DNA of 21,619 bases from positions 1 to 21,619 of the IMG/VR virus record IMGVR_UViG_3300043664_000003. One strand, given 5' to 3'. Each line of letters begins with the position of its first letter. Position 1 is the first letter of the stretch. A program made the translations under genes and the position numbers. Below, piece by piece: positions 1 through 7,128 of the stretch. The DNA is from a virus. The notes beneath the pieces are model-generated. The model was given only the letters and a program-made list of their open reading frames with translations, made no database searches and was not told the DNA's origin.

Positions 1-1
1 C

Positions 2-709
2 GACGCGCTGATCGATTTCCTCAACGCTTCCGCCGATGTGAACATCGCGAAGGCGCGATATACCGCGGCGGGAACGGTCATCACCATGACCTCGGTTCTC
101 GGCGGCGTGGCGGGCAATGCCTACACACTCGCGGCCGTCGGTCCGGTCATGGTGGTGGGCGGCGCCACGTTCGCGGGCGGCGCCGCGAATACCGGCAACG
201 GCGCATTTACGCTCGACCCGACGACGCCCATTCTCGCCAACGCGACCCCTGGCGTCTATACGGCCAAGTGCACGGTTGCCGGCGCGAACGCAGCCACGTT
301 CCGCCTTACCGATCCGAACGGCGCGGTGCTACAGGACGGCGCGTACAACGGCGCGGGCGCTTCGGCCCCGTTTGCCGACCGGATCAAGTTCACCATCACC
401 GACGGCGCGACCGACTTTGTTGTCGGTGATGCGTTCTACGTCACGGTGCTCCTGGGCGCAGGCAAATACAAGCTCTCCGTCGCGACAGCTCTCGATGGCT
501 CGCAAAAGCCGAGCGCGATCCTCGCCGACTACGCCGATCCGAGCGCGGGCGACGTGGTGTGCGCGATCTACCTCACCGGAGAATTCAACGCGAACGCGAT
601 CAACTACGACGCGAGCTGGGAGCCCTCGGCGCTCCTTGCCGCGCTGCGTCCGTATTCGATCTTCCTGCGCTCGGTGCTGCCGGCCACGGGCACGATCATC
701 AACAAGTAA
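2..709 (+). CDS. Head decoration protein, lambda gpD-like (5' end missing)
   Basis: The reading frame is already open at the window's left edge, so the start lies upstream; 235 residues are visible. The C-terminal third (GKYKLSVATALDGSQKP, then ILADYADPSAGDVV and a tail rich in Leu and Pro) matches the lambda D capsid-stabilising family, which trimerises on the shell after expansion. Lambda gpD is only about 110 residues. Ahead of this core sit a beta-rich module (visible residues about 65-150, with TDPNGAVLQDG and ITDGATDFVVGDAF) and an N-terminal piece (VITMTSVLGGVAGNAYTLAA) resembling an insertion domain of contractile-tail sheaths. The capsid gene follows 41 bases downstream, as expected for a D-E pair. 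A GTG at 38 is in frame, but coding continues upstream of it, so I do not take it as the start. The family call is firm; the role of the extra modules is inference. Confidence 0.85.
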   Translation, partial: DALIDFLNASADVNIAKARYTAAGTVITMTSVLGGVAGNAYTLAAVGPVMVVGGATFAGGAANTGNGAFTLDPTTPILANATPGVYTAKCTVAGANAATFRLTDPNGAVLQDGAYNGAGASAPFADRIKFTITDGATDFVVGDAFYVTVLLGAGKYKLSVATALDGSQKPSAILADYADPSAGDVVCAIYLTGEFNANAINYDASWEPSALLAALRPYSIFLRSVLPATGTIINK

Positions 710-750
710 CGCGCTAGCGGCTTTTGCCATTTCGTTCGAAGGAGTTTCAA

Positions 751-1995
751 ATGAAAAATTCAGCAAATCTATTCCGGCCGCTGCTCACCATCGCCGCATT
801 TTTCGTGTGGCTATACGTGCTCGCACGCTGGTTCGTGGGCGAGATTGGCGAAGCGCTCTTCGTGCGCCTCATGCGTGGTATGCTGCGACTCGGGCTGATC
901 CAGACACTCGATATTTTCGACACCAACGTGCTCATCAAGGTGGTGCCGACCTTGCTGCTCTCGCAGAATTGGCTCCTCGACAAATTCTTTCCCAGCATCT
1001 ACAGCTCGGATTCGGAGTTTGTTTCAATCGACGTAGACATCGGGAAGCGTCGCATGTCGCCGTTTGTCAGTCCGCTGGTCGCCGGCAAACTGGTCGAGCA
1101 GCGCACCTACCAGACCAACACGTTCAAGCCTGCGTATATCAAGGACAAACGCGCGCCGGATCTTCGCAAACCCGTTCGCCGTCAGATCGGCGAGCGCATC
1201 GGCGGTGAGCTGACCGGCGAAGAACGAATGATGGCGAACCTGCAGTTCGAAATGGCGGATCAGATCGACATGCTGAACCGGCGCCTGGAATGGATGGCGG
1301 CGCAGGTGCTGCAGGCTGGATCAGTCACGATTGCTGGTGACGGCTTTCCAACGGTGTCCATCAATTTCAACCGTGATCCGAGTCTCACTATCACGCTCAT
1401 TGGCGCCGATGACTGGAATGCCGTCGCGACGACCGCCACCCCGGCGTTCGACATCGAGGAATGGTGCAATCAGGTGTTGCTCCTCTCCGGCGCCGTGATT
1501 ACCGACCTTGTGTTCAGCCCGAGCGCGTGGCAGTTTTTCCTCGCCGACCCGCGCGTGCGTGATGCGGTGGTGCTCGATACGAGTCGCGCGCGCGAACTGA
1601 ACAAGATGGGCGCGCAGGTGGAACTGGGCGTTCGCGTGCAAAAAGGCGCGATCTACAAAGGCAATTGGGGCGGGTTCGACTGCTGGATCTACAACGATTG
1701 GTATCTCGACGATACCGGCCTCGTACAACAGCGCATGTTGCCCGATGGCGGCGTGCTCGGCTGCGGCCCGGACTTGATGGGCACGCGCGCTTTCGGGCAG
1801 ATAATGGATCCGGATTTTAACTATGGTCCATTGCCGTTCGCGCCGAAAACGTGGGTAGAAAAAGACCCGGCGCAACGCTTGATCCTGATGCAATCCTCGC
1901 CGATCGTCATTCCGGCCCGCGTCAATGCCGCATTCTACGCCACGGTGACTGCGACTGCCGGCATGGGCGCACTGCCTGCGCCTGGCATCCTGTAA
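751..1995 (+). CDS. Major capsid protein, lambda gpE family, with N-terminal hydrophobic extension
   Basis: This 414-residue protein builds the head shell. From about residue 53 (LDIFDTNV) it follows the lambda E family: SPLVAGKLVEQ, FKPAYIKDKRAPD, then a C-terminal part with LPDGGVLGCGPDLMGTRAFG and WVEKDPAQRLILMQSSP. The chosen ATG at 751 has a strong ribosome binding site (AAGGAG at 741-746). An upstream in-frame start near 724 would bury that site. The first 52 residues are unusual: residues 11-29 (LLTIAAFFVWLYVLARWFV) look like a membrane helix, and family members normally begin near LDIFD. In-frame ATGs at 871 and 880 could give the normal-length form but have no visible ribosome binding site. 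The upstream neighbour is the decoration protein. Capsid identity is secure; which N-terminus is made, and whether it is cleaved, is not. Confidence 0.93.
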   Translation: MKNSANLFRPLLTIAAFFVWLYVLARWFVGEIGEALFVRLMRGMLRLGLIQTLDIFDTNVLIKVVPTLLLSQNWLLDKFFPSIYSSDSEFVSIDVDIGKRRMSPFVSPLVAGKLVEQRTYQTNTFKPAYIKDKRAPDLRKPVRRQIGERIGGELTGEERMMANLQFEMADQIDMLNRRLEWMAAQVLQAGSVTIAGDGFPTVSINFNRDPSLTITLIGADDWNAVATTATPAFDIEEWCNQVLLLSGAVITDLVFSPSAWQFFLADPRVRDAVVLDTSRARELNKMGAQVELGVRVQKGAIYKGNWGGFDCWIYNDWYLDDTGLVQQRMLPDGGVLGCGPDLMGTRAFGQIMDPDFNYGPLPFAPKTWVEKDPAQRLILMQSSPIVIPARVNAAFYATVTATAGMGALPAPGIL

Positions 1996-2010
1996 CCAGA
2001 TGAGGCCATG

Positions 2011-2050
2011 AAAAGAAAGCACCCCGGCATCCGTCGGGGCGATTTTATTT
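2011..2050 (+). terminator. Probable intrinsic terminator after the capsid gene
   Basis: An A-rich lead-in is followed by a 7-bp stem (CCCCGGC at 2022-2028 with GTCGGGG at 2033-2039, one G-U pair), a four-base loop and a T-rich run (GATTTTATTT). It begins 15 bases after the capsid stop. It would reduce transcription from head genes into the connector and tail genes, or set an excess of capsid mRNA. The hairpin overlaps an alternative in-frame start at 2008 for the next gene, which argues against that start. Confidence 0.75.
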
Positions 2051-2070
2051 CCCAACATTCGGGGGCACCA

Positions 2071-2358
2071 ATGGCAAGTGAGAAGCAAGTCGAGTCGCAG
2101 GGCGACCCGCAAATCGAGTTGCAGGTGGCAAAAGGCCGATCGATCCACAAATCCACCGGTAGGAACATCCTGAAGGAGAAAGACGGCAGCCACCGGACGA
2201 GTCCGAAACGCTTCATTGTGTTCCCGGAAAAACTGCAGTGTTCGCCCGAAGTGGCGGAGTTCCTCCTTCGCACCGGCGTTTGCATCGACCCGACAAAGCC
2301 GGTACCGGAATTCAAGATTCTGCCCGGCACCACGTCAACCCAGGTTCTGTCGGCGTAA
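2071..2358 (+). CDS. Small unknown protein between capsid and head-tail attachment genes
   Basis: A 95-residue hydrophilic protein, not recognised. Charged and Gln/Ser-rich residues occupy the first 50 positions (QVESQGDPQIELQVAKGR), and a more ordered half follows (KRFIVFPEKLQCSPEVAEFLL). I chose the ATG at 2071 (GGGGG 5 bases upstream) because the other in-frame ATG, at 2008, falls in a terminator-like hairpin. There is no signal peptide or membrane segment. Its place just after the capsid gene and before the attachment gene suggests a small head or connector protein, as lambda FI sits between E and FII. That is position only; no FI-like sequence is apparent. Confidence 0.7.
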   Translation: MASEKQVESQGDPQIELQVAKGRSIHKSTGRNILKEKDGSHRTSPKRFIVFPEKLQCSPEVAEFLLRTGVCIDPTKPVPEFKILPGTTSTQVLSA

Positions 2359-2364
2359 TGCGAA

Positions 2365-2694
2365 ATGGCGATCGACTGGGATGCGCGCGTCGTAGCGCCG
2401 TGCGTTAGGGTGCTCGGTGAACCGATCACCTATCGCCCAGCGAACGGCGTGCCATACCAGATCAGTGGAGTTTTCGATAACGCCTATCGCGAGATTGACG
2501 AGCTGACAGGCGAATTGGTGCCACTGGTAGCGGCCATCCCGGTAATCGGCGCGAGGATGGCTGATTTCAACATCCCGCCCGCGCAGGGTGATCAGCTTAC
2601 GGTGCTCGGCAACGGGCTTTCCTACGTCGTAAAGGAACAACGTGCGGACAGTCACGGGCACGTATTGCTGAAGTTGAATCGGACCACTGCGTGA
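2365..2694 (+). CDS. Head-tail attachment protein (lambda FII-like, Phage_attach family)
   Basis: This 109-residue protein matches the small head-tail attachment family. It opens with IDWDARVVAPCVRVLGEPITY, has a central beta stretch (ISGVFDNAYREID) and the typical closing pattern ADFNIPPAQGDQLTVLGNGLSYVVKE, followed by a short C-terminal strand. Such proteins cap the portal ring of the filled head and form the surface that the tail docks to. The length agrees with lambda FII (about 117). The stop overlaps the GTG start of the next gene, so the two are probably translationally coupled. The ribosome binding site is weak, 6 bases after the previous stop. The family assignment is good; direct involvement in joining is inferred from family and position. 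Confidence 0.8.
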   Translation: MAIDWDARVVAPCVRVLGEPITYRPANGVPYQISGVFDNAYREIDELTGELVPLVAAIPVIGARMADFNIPPAQGDQLTVLGNGLSYVVKEQRADSHGHVLLKLNRTTA

Positions 2695-3242
2695 CGACAT
2701 CATCCGATCTGCGGGCTCTGGCGGTGGCAGCGGTCACGCGCACGGCAATCGTGCCGGCCGGCAGCGTGTTCTCCCCGCGCGATTGGCCGACCTATGCCGG
2801 GCAGTATCCAATGATTCTGTTGCAGACCCCGCGCGAGGAAAAGGCATCGCTTGGCCGGAACGTCCCACAGTTCACGACGACAGTGGTTCTAAAGATTACG
2901 GCGCGCGTCAAGGCTGCGGCGTCCCCGGCCGATGCTGGCGCGATTACAGCGGAAGTGGCGATTGAGGCCTTGAAAATAGCAATCGAAGGGGCGCTGATCA
3001 ATGATTTTGATCTCACTGCCGCCATTCAGCAGTTTTCCTTCGTCAATTCCGTGATCAAGGTGGACGCCGAGGGCGAATATCACATCGGCGAGCTCGTGCA
3101 GGAGTACGGACTCGAAATCTACCAGGGGCCGGAAGATTTCGCGAGGCCCGTTGCCATATCGCTTGATGAAGTCACGTTGACCGCTGCCGAGCCAGCGGGC
3201 ACGGTTCGACCAGCAATCGAATTACCAGCCTTGCAATCCTAA
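2691..3242 (+). CDS. Probable tail terminator / tail completion protein
   Basis: A 183-residue protein beginning at GTG 2691, which overlaps the previous TGA. The N-terminal half is alpha/beta (SDLRALAVAAVTRTAIVPAG, then YPMILLQTPREEKA). It is followed by a beta hairpin with VVLKITARVKAA, a helix (VAIEALKIAIEGALIND) and a strand ending ELVQEYGLEIYQGPEDF. This order resembles lambda gpU/gpZ-like terminators, which cap the last tube ring and meet the head connector. It lies between the attachment protein and the DUF2635-sheath pair, where Mu-like phages carry this function. I recognise the pattern rather than a diagnostic motif, so the role is moderately supported. The last 35 residues are Pro/Ala-rich and probably disordered. 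Confidence 0.65.
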   Translation: MTTSSDLRALAVAAVTRTAIVPAGSVFSPRDWPTYAGQYPMILLQTPREEKASLGRNVPQFTTTVVLKITARVKAAASPADAGAITAEVAIEALKIAIEGALINDFDLTAAIQQFSFVNSVIKVDAEGEYHIGELVQEYGLEIYQGPEDFARPVAISLDEVTLTAAEPAGTVRPAIELPALQS

Positions 3243-3254
3243 AGGGGACACATT

Positions 3255-3443
3255 ATGCACATCCAAGTGAAACGTGGTTTCGTCATCCGCGACCCGCTGA
3301 CGAAAACGTATATCCCATTGGAGGGGTTGGACGTCCCGGACGCTGACCTGTTCTACGCGCGCCGGCTGGCTGAGGGCAGCGTTGAAATTGCTGAATCGGC
3401 AATCCCTCGTGACGCGGCCAAGCAGGAGCAGAAAAAATCATGA
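3255..3443 (+). CDS. DUF2635 small tail protein (Mu gp38-like)
   Basis: A 62-residue protein with the DUF2635 pattern: an early KRGFVIRDPLTKTYIP strand pair, then PLEGLDVPDADLFYARRLAEGSVE, where the xRRLAdG stretch is the family hallmark. The last 15 residues are charged. It has a good ribosome binding site (AAGGGG) and overlaps the sheath gene by four bases (ATGA), so it is probably coupled to sheath translation. In Mu the equivalent gene also lies directly before the sheath gene L. Its molecular function is not established; a role in sheath or tail assembly is inferred from this constant pairing. Confidence 0.85.
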   Translation: MHIQVKRGFVIRDPLTKTYIPLEGLDVPDADLFYARRLAEGSVEIAESAIPRDAAKQEQKKS

Positions 3444-4927
3444 TCCCATTCAAACGAATCCCCGAAAACCTGCGCACGCCGCTCTTTTACGCGGAAATCG
3501 ACCCGTCGCACGCGAACACGGCCCAGGTGAGCCAGCGCGCGCTGATTATCGGCCAAATCATCGCCGGCGTCGGTATCGCTACGCCCAATATCCCGACGAT
3601 TTCGCAAGGTCCGGCCGATGCGAGGGTGCAGGGTGGGCCCGGATCCATGCTCGCGCGCATGGTGGCGGCATACGCCAAAAATGACAGCTTCGGCGAGCTT
3701 TGGCAGTTGCCGCTCGCCGATCCGGTCACGACTGCAGCAGTCGGTTCGATCAACCTCACTGCGCCCGCCACGGCACCGGGCACACTCAACCTCTACATTG
3801 CCGGTACGCGCGTCCAAATGGGGGTCACGGGCAGCCAGACGGCAGTGGCGCTTGCTACCGCGCTCGCTCTCGCCATCAACGCCGCCGTGGACCTTCCCGT
3901 GACCGCCGCGGTGAATGGCAGCGTCGCGACCACAGTCGATCTGACAGCGAAGAACGTCGGCGCGCTTGGCAACGACATCGACATCCGGACGAATTTTCAA
4001 GGCAACGCCGGCGGCGAGGCCTTGCCGGCGGGCATGGCGATCACGATCGTCCCGATGGCAGGGGGCACCACCAGTCCGTCCTTGACCACGGCGCTCGCGA
4101 ATCTGATGGACATGCCCTTCGATTTCATTGTCATGCCGTACACCGATACGACTTCGCTCGATGCGATGAAGGCGTTTTTGAACGACACCGCGGGCCGGTG
4201 GTCCTGGGCGGTGCAGGTGTACGGGCACGTATTCTCCGCCTACCGGGGAAACTACGCCGCGCAGGTGACGCTCGGCTCCGGGCGAAACGATCAGCACGCC
4301 TCGATCCTCGGTTTCTACGACTCGCCGACATCGGGCCCGGAATGGGCGGCGGCGATGGCGGGCGCCGCCGCCGTGAGCCTGCGCGCCGATCCCGGCGTGC
4401 CGCTACAGACGCTCGCGCTCGAAGGCGTGCTCGCGCCGCCCCTTGCGAGCCGCTTCCCGCTCTCCGAGCGTAACACGCTCCTCTATGACGGCATTTCGAC
4501 CTATACGGTCGCGACCGATGGCACGGTGCAACTGGAAAACGTAATCACGACCTATCGGCTCAACACCTTCGGTCAGCCTGATAACAGTTACCTCGAAATC
4601 GAGACGATGTTCCTCTTGGCCTTCGTGTTGCGGTTCCTCGCGATCCGCATCACGAGCAAGTTCTCGCGCGTGAAACTCGCAGCCGATGGCACGAGGTTCG
4701 GCCCCGGTTCGAACATCGTCACGCCGGCGATCATCAAGGCCGATCAGATCGCAGCCTACGGCGAGCTCGAGTTCAGGGGCATGGTGCAGAGAGCCGATCT
4801 CTTCGCGAAGAACATCATCGTGGAACAGAACGCGACGAACCCGAACCGCGTGGACGTACTTTGGGCCGGAACGCTGATCGATCAACTGCGCATTTTCGCG
4901 CTGCTCGCTCAGTTCCGCCTGAATTAA
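3440..4927 (+). CDS. L: Contractile tail sheath protein (Mu gpL-like)
   Basis: A 495-residue sheath subunit that polymerises around the tail tube and contracts to drive the tube through the envelope. The start (IPFKRIPENLRTPLFYAEID) is the usual sheath N-terminus. The conserved C-terminal core contains the R-N-T-L-L-Y-D-G motif (about residues 345-352), then YRLNTFGQPDNSYLEIETMF and a closing RVDVLWAGTLIDQLRIFALL strand that joins neighbouring subunits. Residues about 95-210 (LYIAGTRVQMGVTG, LTAKNVGALGNDIDIRTNF) form an insertion domain that would sit on the outer face of the sheath. The ATG overlaps the DUF2635 stop. The tube gene follows 24 bases downstream. Length is typical of Mu-like sheaths. 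Confidence 0.95.
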   Translation: MIPFKRIPENLRTPLFYAEIDPSHANTAQVSQRALIIGQIIAGVGIATPNIPTISQGPADARVQGGPGSMLARMVAAYAKNDSFGELWQLPLADPVTTAAVGSINLTAPATAPGTLNLYIAGTRVQMGVTGSQTAVALATALALAINAAVDLPVTAAVNGSVATTVDLTAKNVGALGNDIDIRTNFQGNAGGEALPAGMAITIVPMAGGTTSPSLTTALANLMDMPFDFIVMPYTDTTSLDAMKAFLNDTAGRWSWAVQVYGHVFSAYRGNYAAQVTLGSGRNDQHASILGFYDSPTSGPEWAAAMAGAAAVSLRADPGVPLQTLALEGVLAPPLASRFPLSERNTLLYDGISTYTVATDGTVQLENVITTYRLNTFGQPDNSYLEIETMFLLAFVLRFLAIRITSKFSRVKLAADGTRFGPGSNIVTPAIIKADQIAAYGELEFRGMVQRADLFAKNIIVEQNATNPNRVDVLWAGTLIDQLRIFALLAQFRLN

Positions 4928-4951
4928 TCGCTGGTCTCTAGGAGAGCCACT

Positions 4952-5320
4952 ATGTCGCTAACCCCAAATCGCCTCGCCGGAACCGCGAATCTCACTGTCG
5001 ACGGCGTGCCCTACCTGCTCGTGGGAGAGTTCGAATACAACCCGAGCGCCTTCACGCGCGAATCCGCCGTCGGCATGGATAGCGTGCACGGTTTCATTGA
5101 AAAGCCGAACACGCCGCATATCGGCGGCACGCTGCGCGATTCTGGCGGCCTTTCGGTCGCCGATTTGAATGCCATGGACAACGTGACTGTCGTCGCGATG
5201 CTCGCCAATGGCAAGACAATCATCGGGCGCAACATGTGGACGGTTGAGTCGCAGACCGCGAAGGCCACTGACGGCACAATCGAAGTGAAGTGGGAAGGCC
5301 CGAGCGTGATCGAGGCGTGA
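4952..5320 (+). CDS. M: Tail tube protein (Mu gpM-like)
   Basis: A 122-residue tube subunit; hexamer rings of this protein make the rigid inner tube through which DNA passes. Family features are the opening NRLAGTANLTVDGVPYLLVG, then VHGFIEKPNTPHIGGTLRD, a loop with VADLNAMDNVTVVAMLANGKT, and the final strand ATDGTIEVKWEGP. Mu gpM is nearly the same length. A clear ribosome binding site (AGGAG) precedes ATG 4952. It lies between sheath and chaperone, the order seen in Mu. The next gene begins 3 bases after its stop. The call is secure from sequence pattern and gene order together. Confidence 0.93.
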   Translation: MSLTPNRLAGTANLTVDGVPYLLVGEFEYNPSAFTRESAVGMDSVHGFIEKPNTPHIGGTLRDSGGLSVADLNAMDNVTVVAMLANGKTIIGRNMWTVESQTAKATDGTIEVKWEGPSVIEA

Positions 5321-5322
5321 GC

Positions 5323-5619
5323 ATGGAAGACACGAAAACCATCACGTTGATAAAAGCCGTGCAGTTGGGCGATCCGGCGAAGGGCGGCATCCTCTACGAT
5401 CACATTGACCTGTCTGAGCCGACCGCAGGGCAACTGGAAAAGGCGAGCCGCGCCGATACCCCGATCGGCGTGGCGGTCTCGCTGATCGCGCTGAACGGAG
5501 GAATACCGCGCGCGGCGGTGGAGCGATTCTGCCAGCGCGATATGCAGCAATGTCACGACTTCCTCGAGTCTTTTCAGCAGCCCGCCCCGGCGACTGGCTC
5601 GACATCCTCGCAGAGCTAG
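5323..5619 (+). CDS. Tail assembly chaperone (Mu gp41-like), shorter product
   Basis: A 98-residue protein of the Mu gp41 chaperone family, which coats the tape measure before tube polymerisation. Diagnostic stretches are IDLSEPTAGQLEKASRADTP and VAVSLIALNGGIPRAAVERF, followed by a helix ending CHDFLESF. The last 15 residues in this frame (QQPAPATGSTSSQS) are low complexity and look like a read-past tail, while the -1 frame from about 5571 carries a typical chaperone extension (see the entry at 5550-5726). ATG 5323 follows the tube stop by 3 bases, with GAGCGTGATCGAGG upstream as a weak ribosome site. The gene lies just before the tape measure, where such chaperones are always found. Confidence 0.88.
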   Translation: MEDTKTITLIKAVQLGDPAKGGILYDHIDLSEPTAGQLEKASRADTPIGVAVSLIALNGGIPRAAVERFCQRDMQQCHDFLESFQQPAPATGSTSSQS

Positions 5620-5726
5620 CGAAGTTCTACGGCTGGGCGCCGGGCGATGCGTGGGGATTGACATGGAGTGAATTGTGTTTCTGGATGCGGCAGGCGGAAC
5701 GAATGACGAAGGCACAAAATGAATAA
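5550..5726 (+). CDS. Chaperone extension in the -1 frame (probable programmed frameshift product)
   Basis: From about 5571 the -1 frame encodes GDWLDILAELAKFYGWAPGD and then WGLTWSELCFWMRQAERM, ending at TAA 5724-5726, inside the first codons of the tape measure gene. This Trp-rich helical piece has the look of the second part of gpG-GT / Mu gp41-42 type chaperones. The most likely slip is at T-TTT-C (5571-5575), where a Phe tRNA can re-pair one base back. The fused protein would be about 134 residues. An ATG at 5550 could start a separate 58-residue protein, but no ribosome site precedes it. That the region is coding is well supported; the slip position is inference. Confidence 0.72.
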   Translation: MSRLPRVFSAARPGDWLDILAELAKFYGWAPGDAWGLTWSELCFWMRQAERMTKAQNE

Positions 5727-7128
5727 TTTCACAATCCGCATCACGGCAATCGACAACGCCACGAAGTCAATCGTCGCCATCAACAATTCGGTCTCCAAGC
5801 TCGCGCGCCCGCTCACTGAACTGGGCCGCTCGTTCTCCCGCATGGGTTCGGCGCTTGGTATTTTCGAATTAAAAAAATTGGGCATCCAGGCGGGCATCGC
5901 GGGCTCCGCGGTCAGCATTGCCGGTTTCGCGATTTACGAATTCATGGCGCACTGGGCGGCTCTCGGATGGGAGATAAACCGCACCGCCGTCACTCTCGGT
6001 GTTTCCGCCGTGACTCTGCAGCAATATCGCGGCGCAGCGCATCTGGCGGGCGTGTCCACCGAAGATCTGACGGGCGGCATGAAAACGCTGGGCGATACGA
6101 TGCAAGATGCGTTGATGGGGCGCAATTTTAACGCGGCCTACATGCTCCAAAGACTAGGCGTCACCGTGCATCACCTCGCCGACGGCACGATTGATACCGT
6201 GCGCGGATTCGAGGATCTGGCCGTTGCGATTCACGCCATCAAGAGTCCGCAGGTGCAGGGATTGGTGGCGCGCACGTTCGGCCTTGAAGCGTCGCTACCT
6301 TTGATGCGCATGTCGAAAGCGGAACGAAAGGAATTCCTGGAATTCTCAAAACGCGTCGGCGCAACCATGAGCGAAGAGGATACGAAGCGAGTAGGCGAAT
6401 TCGGTAGCTCCCTTGCTCGCCTGGGCGAACAATTGCTCGGCGTCAAAAATACGATGGCCATTGACTTCCTTCCGACCGCAAACTCGCTGGTGTCCACATT
6501 CCGCTCATGGCTTGATACGAACAGGGAACTTGCCGCCACATTGGCATCGGGGCTTGGTTTAGGCGCGCTCGTTCTCGGGATCGGCGCGCTCAGTGCGGCG
6601 CTGCTCAATCTTGCGTTGTCCCCGGGTGGCTTGTGGGTCACGGCCTTGTTGACCGGCCTTGGCTCAGGCTACGTCCTCGGAGCGCTGATCAATAAATTTC
6701 TAATCAATCCAGCAATGGAAATTGCTACCGGGCAGCAAGGAACGACTCTTGGTTCGTGGCTTGCCGATAAATTTGACAACAGCAACACGGGCATAGGGAC
6801 GACCAGCGGCGGGAAGATTGGAGGCAGAGCCTACAGCGCACCACGCGACGCCGGCGCGTTCGATATGTCTGCAGGACTGGCAGCAGATCGCAAGGCATGG
6901 AACCCGTCCGGAAACAAGATCAAGAGCCGCGTGGAAATACTGCAGCAGGAAGCGTTCGAAAATCCTGACGACCCGATGTTGAAAAAAGAAATCGCGAACG
7001 AGCAAAAGGTGCAGGTCGAAGTAATCATCCACAACGCGCCTACCGGCACCACGGCGACGACGCGTACGAGCGGGGGCGCCATCGGTCGCGCCCGCATCGG
7101 GCACGCACTCTCAGGCGCCCCGGGGTGA
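5719..7128 (+). CDS. Tail tape measure protein
   Basis: A 469-residue protein that sets tail length and is ejected ahead of DNA. It begins with a typical tape-measure opening (FTIRITAIDNATKSIVAINN) and is mainly helical. Hydrophobic segments at about residues 54-76 and 272-326 could insert in the host membrane during DNA entry. The C-terminal part is Gly/Ser-rich and then charged, ending in TTRTSGGAIGRARIGH. It is short for the family, implying a short tail, roughly 70 nm at about 0.15 nm per residue. The ATG has GAAGG 8 bases upstream and overlaps the chaperone extension. Its stop overlaps the next GTG. Identity rests on position and composition as well as the N-terminal pattern. Confidence 0.88.
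   Translation: MNNFTIRITAIDNATKSIVAINNSVSKLARPLTELGRSFSRMGSALGIFELKKLGIQAGIAGSAVSIAGFAIYEFMAHWAALGWEINRTAVTLGVSAVTLQQYRGAAHLAGVSTEDLTGGMKTLGDTMQDALMGRNFNAAYMLQRLGVTVHHLADGTIDTVRGFEDLAVAIHAIKSPQVQGLVARTFGLEASLPLMRMSKAERKEFLEFSKRVGATMSEEDTKRVGEFGSSLARLGEQLLGVKNTMAIDFLPTANSLVSTFRSWLDTNRELAATLASGLGLGALVLGIGALSAALLNLALSPGGLWVTALLTGLGSGYVLGALINKFLINPAMEIATGQQGTTLGSWLADKFDNSNTGIGTTSGGKIGGRAYSAPRDAGAFDMSAGLAADRKAWNPSGNKIKSRVEILQQEAFENPDDPMLKKEIANEQKVQVEVIIHNAPTGTTATTRTSGGAIGRARIGHALSGAPG

Noticed and set aside
117-1208. Long + strand open frame covering the decoration and capsid genes
   Set aside because: It is Arg/Ser/Pro-rich shadow translation of GC-rich coding DNA; the other frame gives clear decoration and capsid proteins.
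2008-2070. Upstream start giving a 116-residue version of the protein at 2071
   Set aside because: The added codons coincide with a terminator-like hairpin and encode a basic stretch with no domain look; the ATG at 2071 is preferred.
3353-4297. 314-codon minus-strand open frame opposite the sheath gene
   Set aside because: Composition is Arg/His/Gly-rich, typical of antisense frames of high-GC genes, and it lies fully opposite a secure sheath gene.
3700-4473. 257-codon + strand frame within the sheath gene
   Set aside because: Arg/His/Gly-rich alternative frame of the sheath gene with no start signal.
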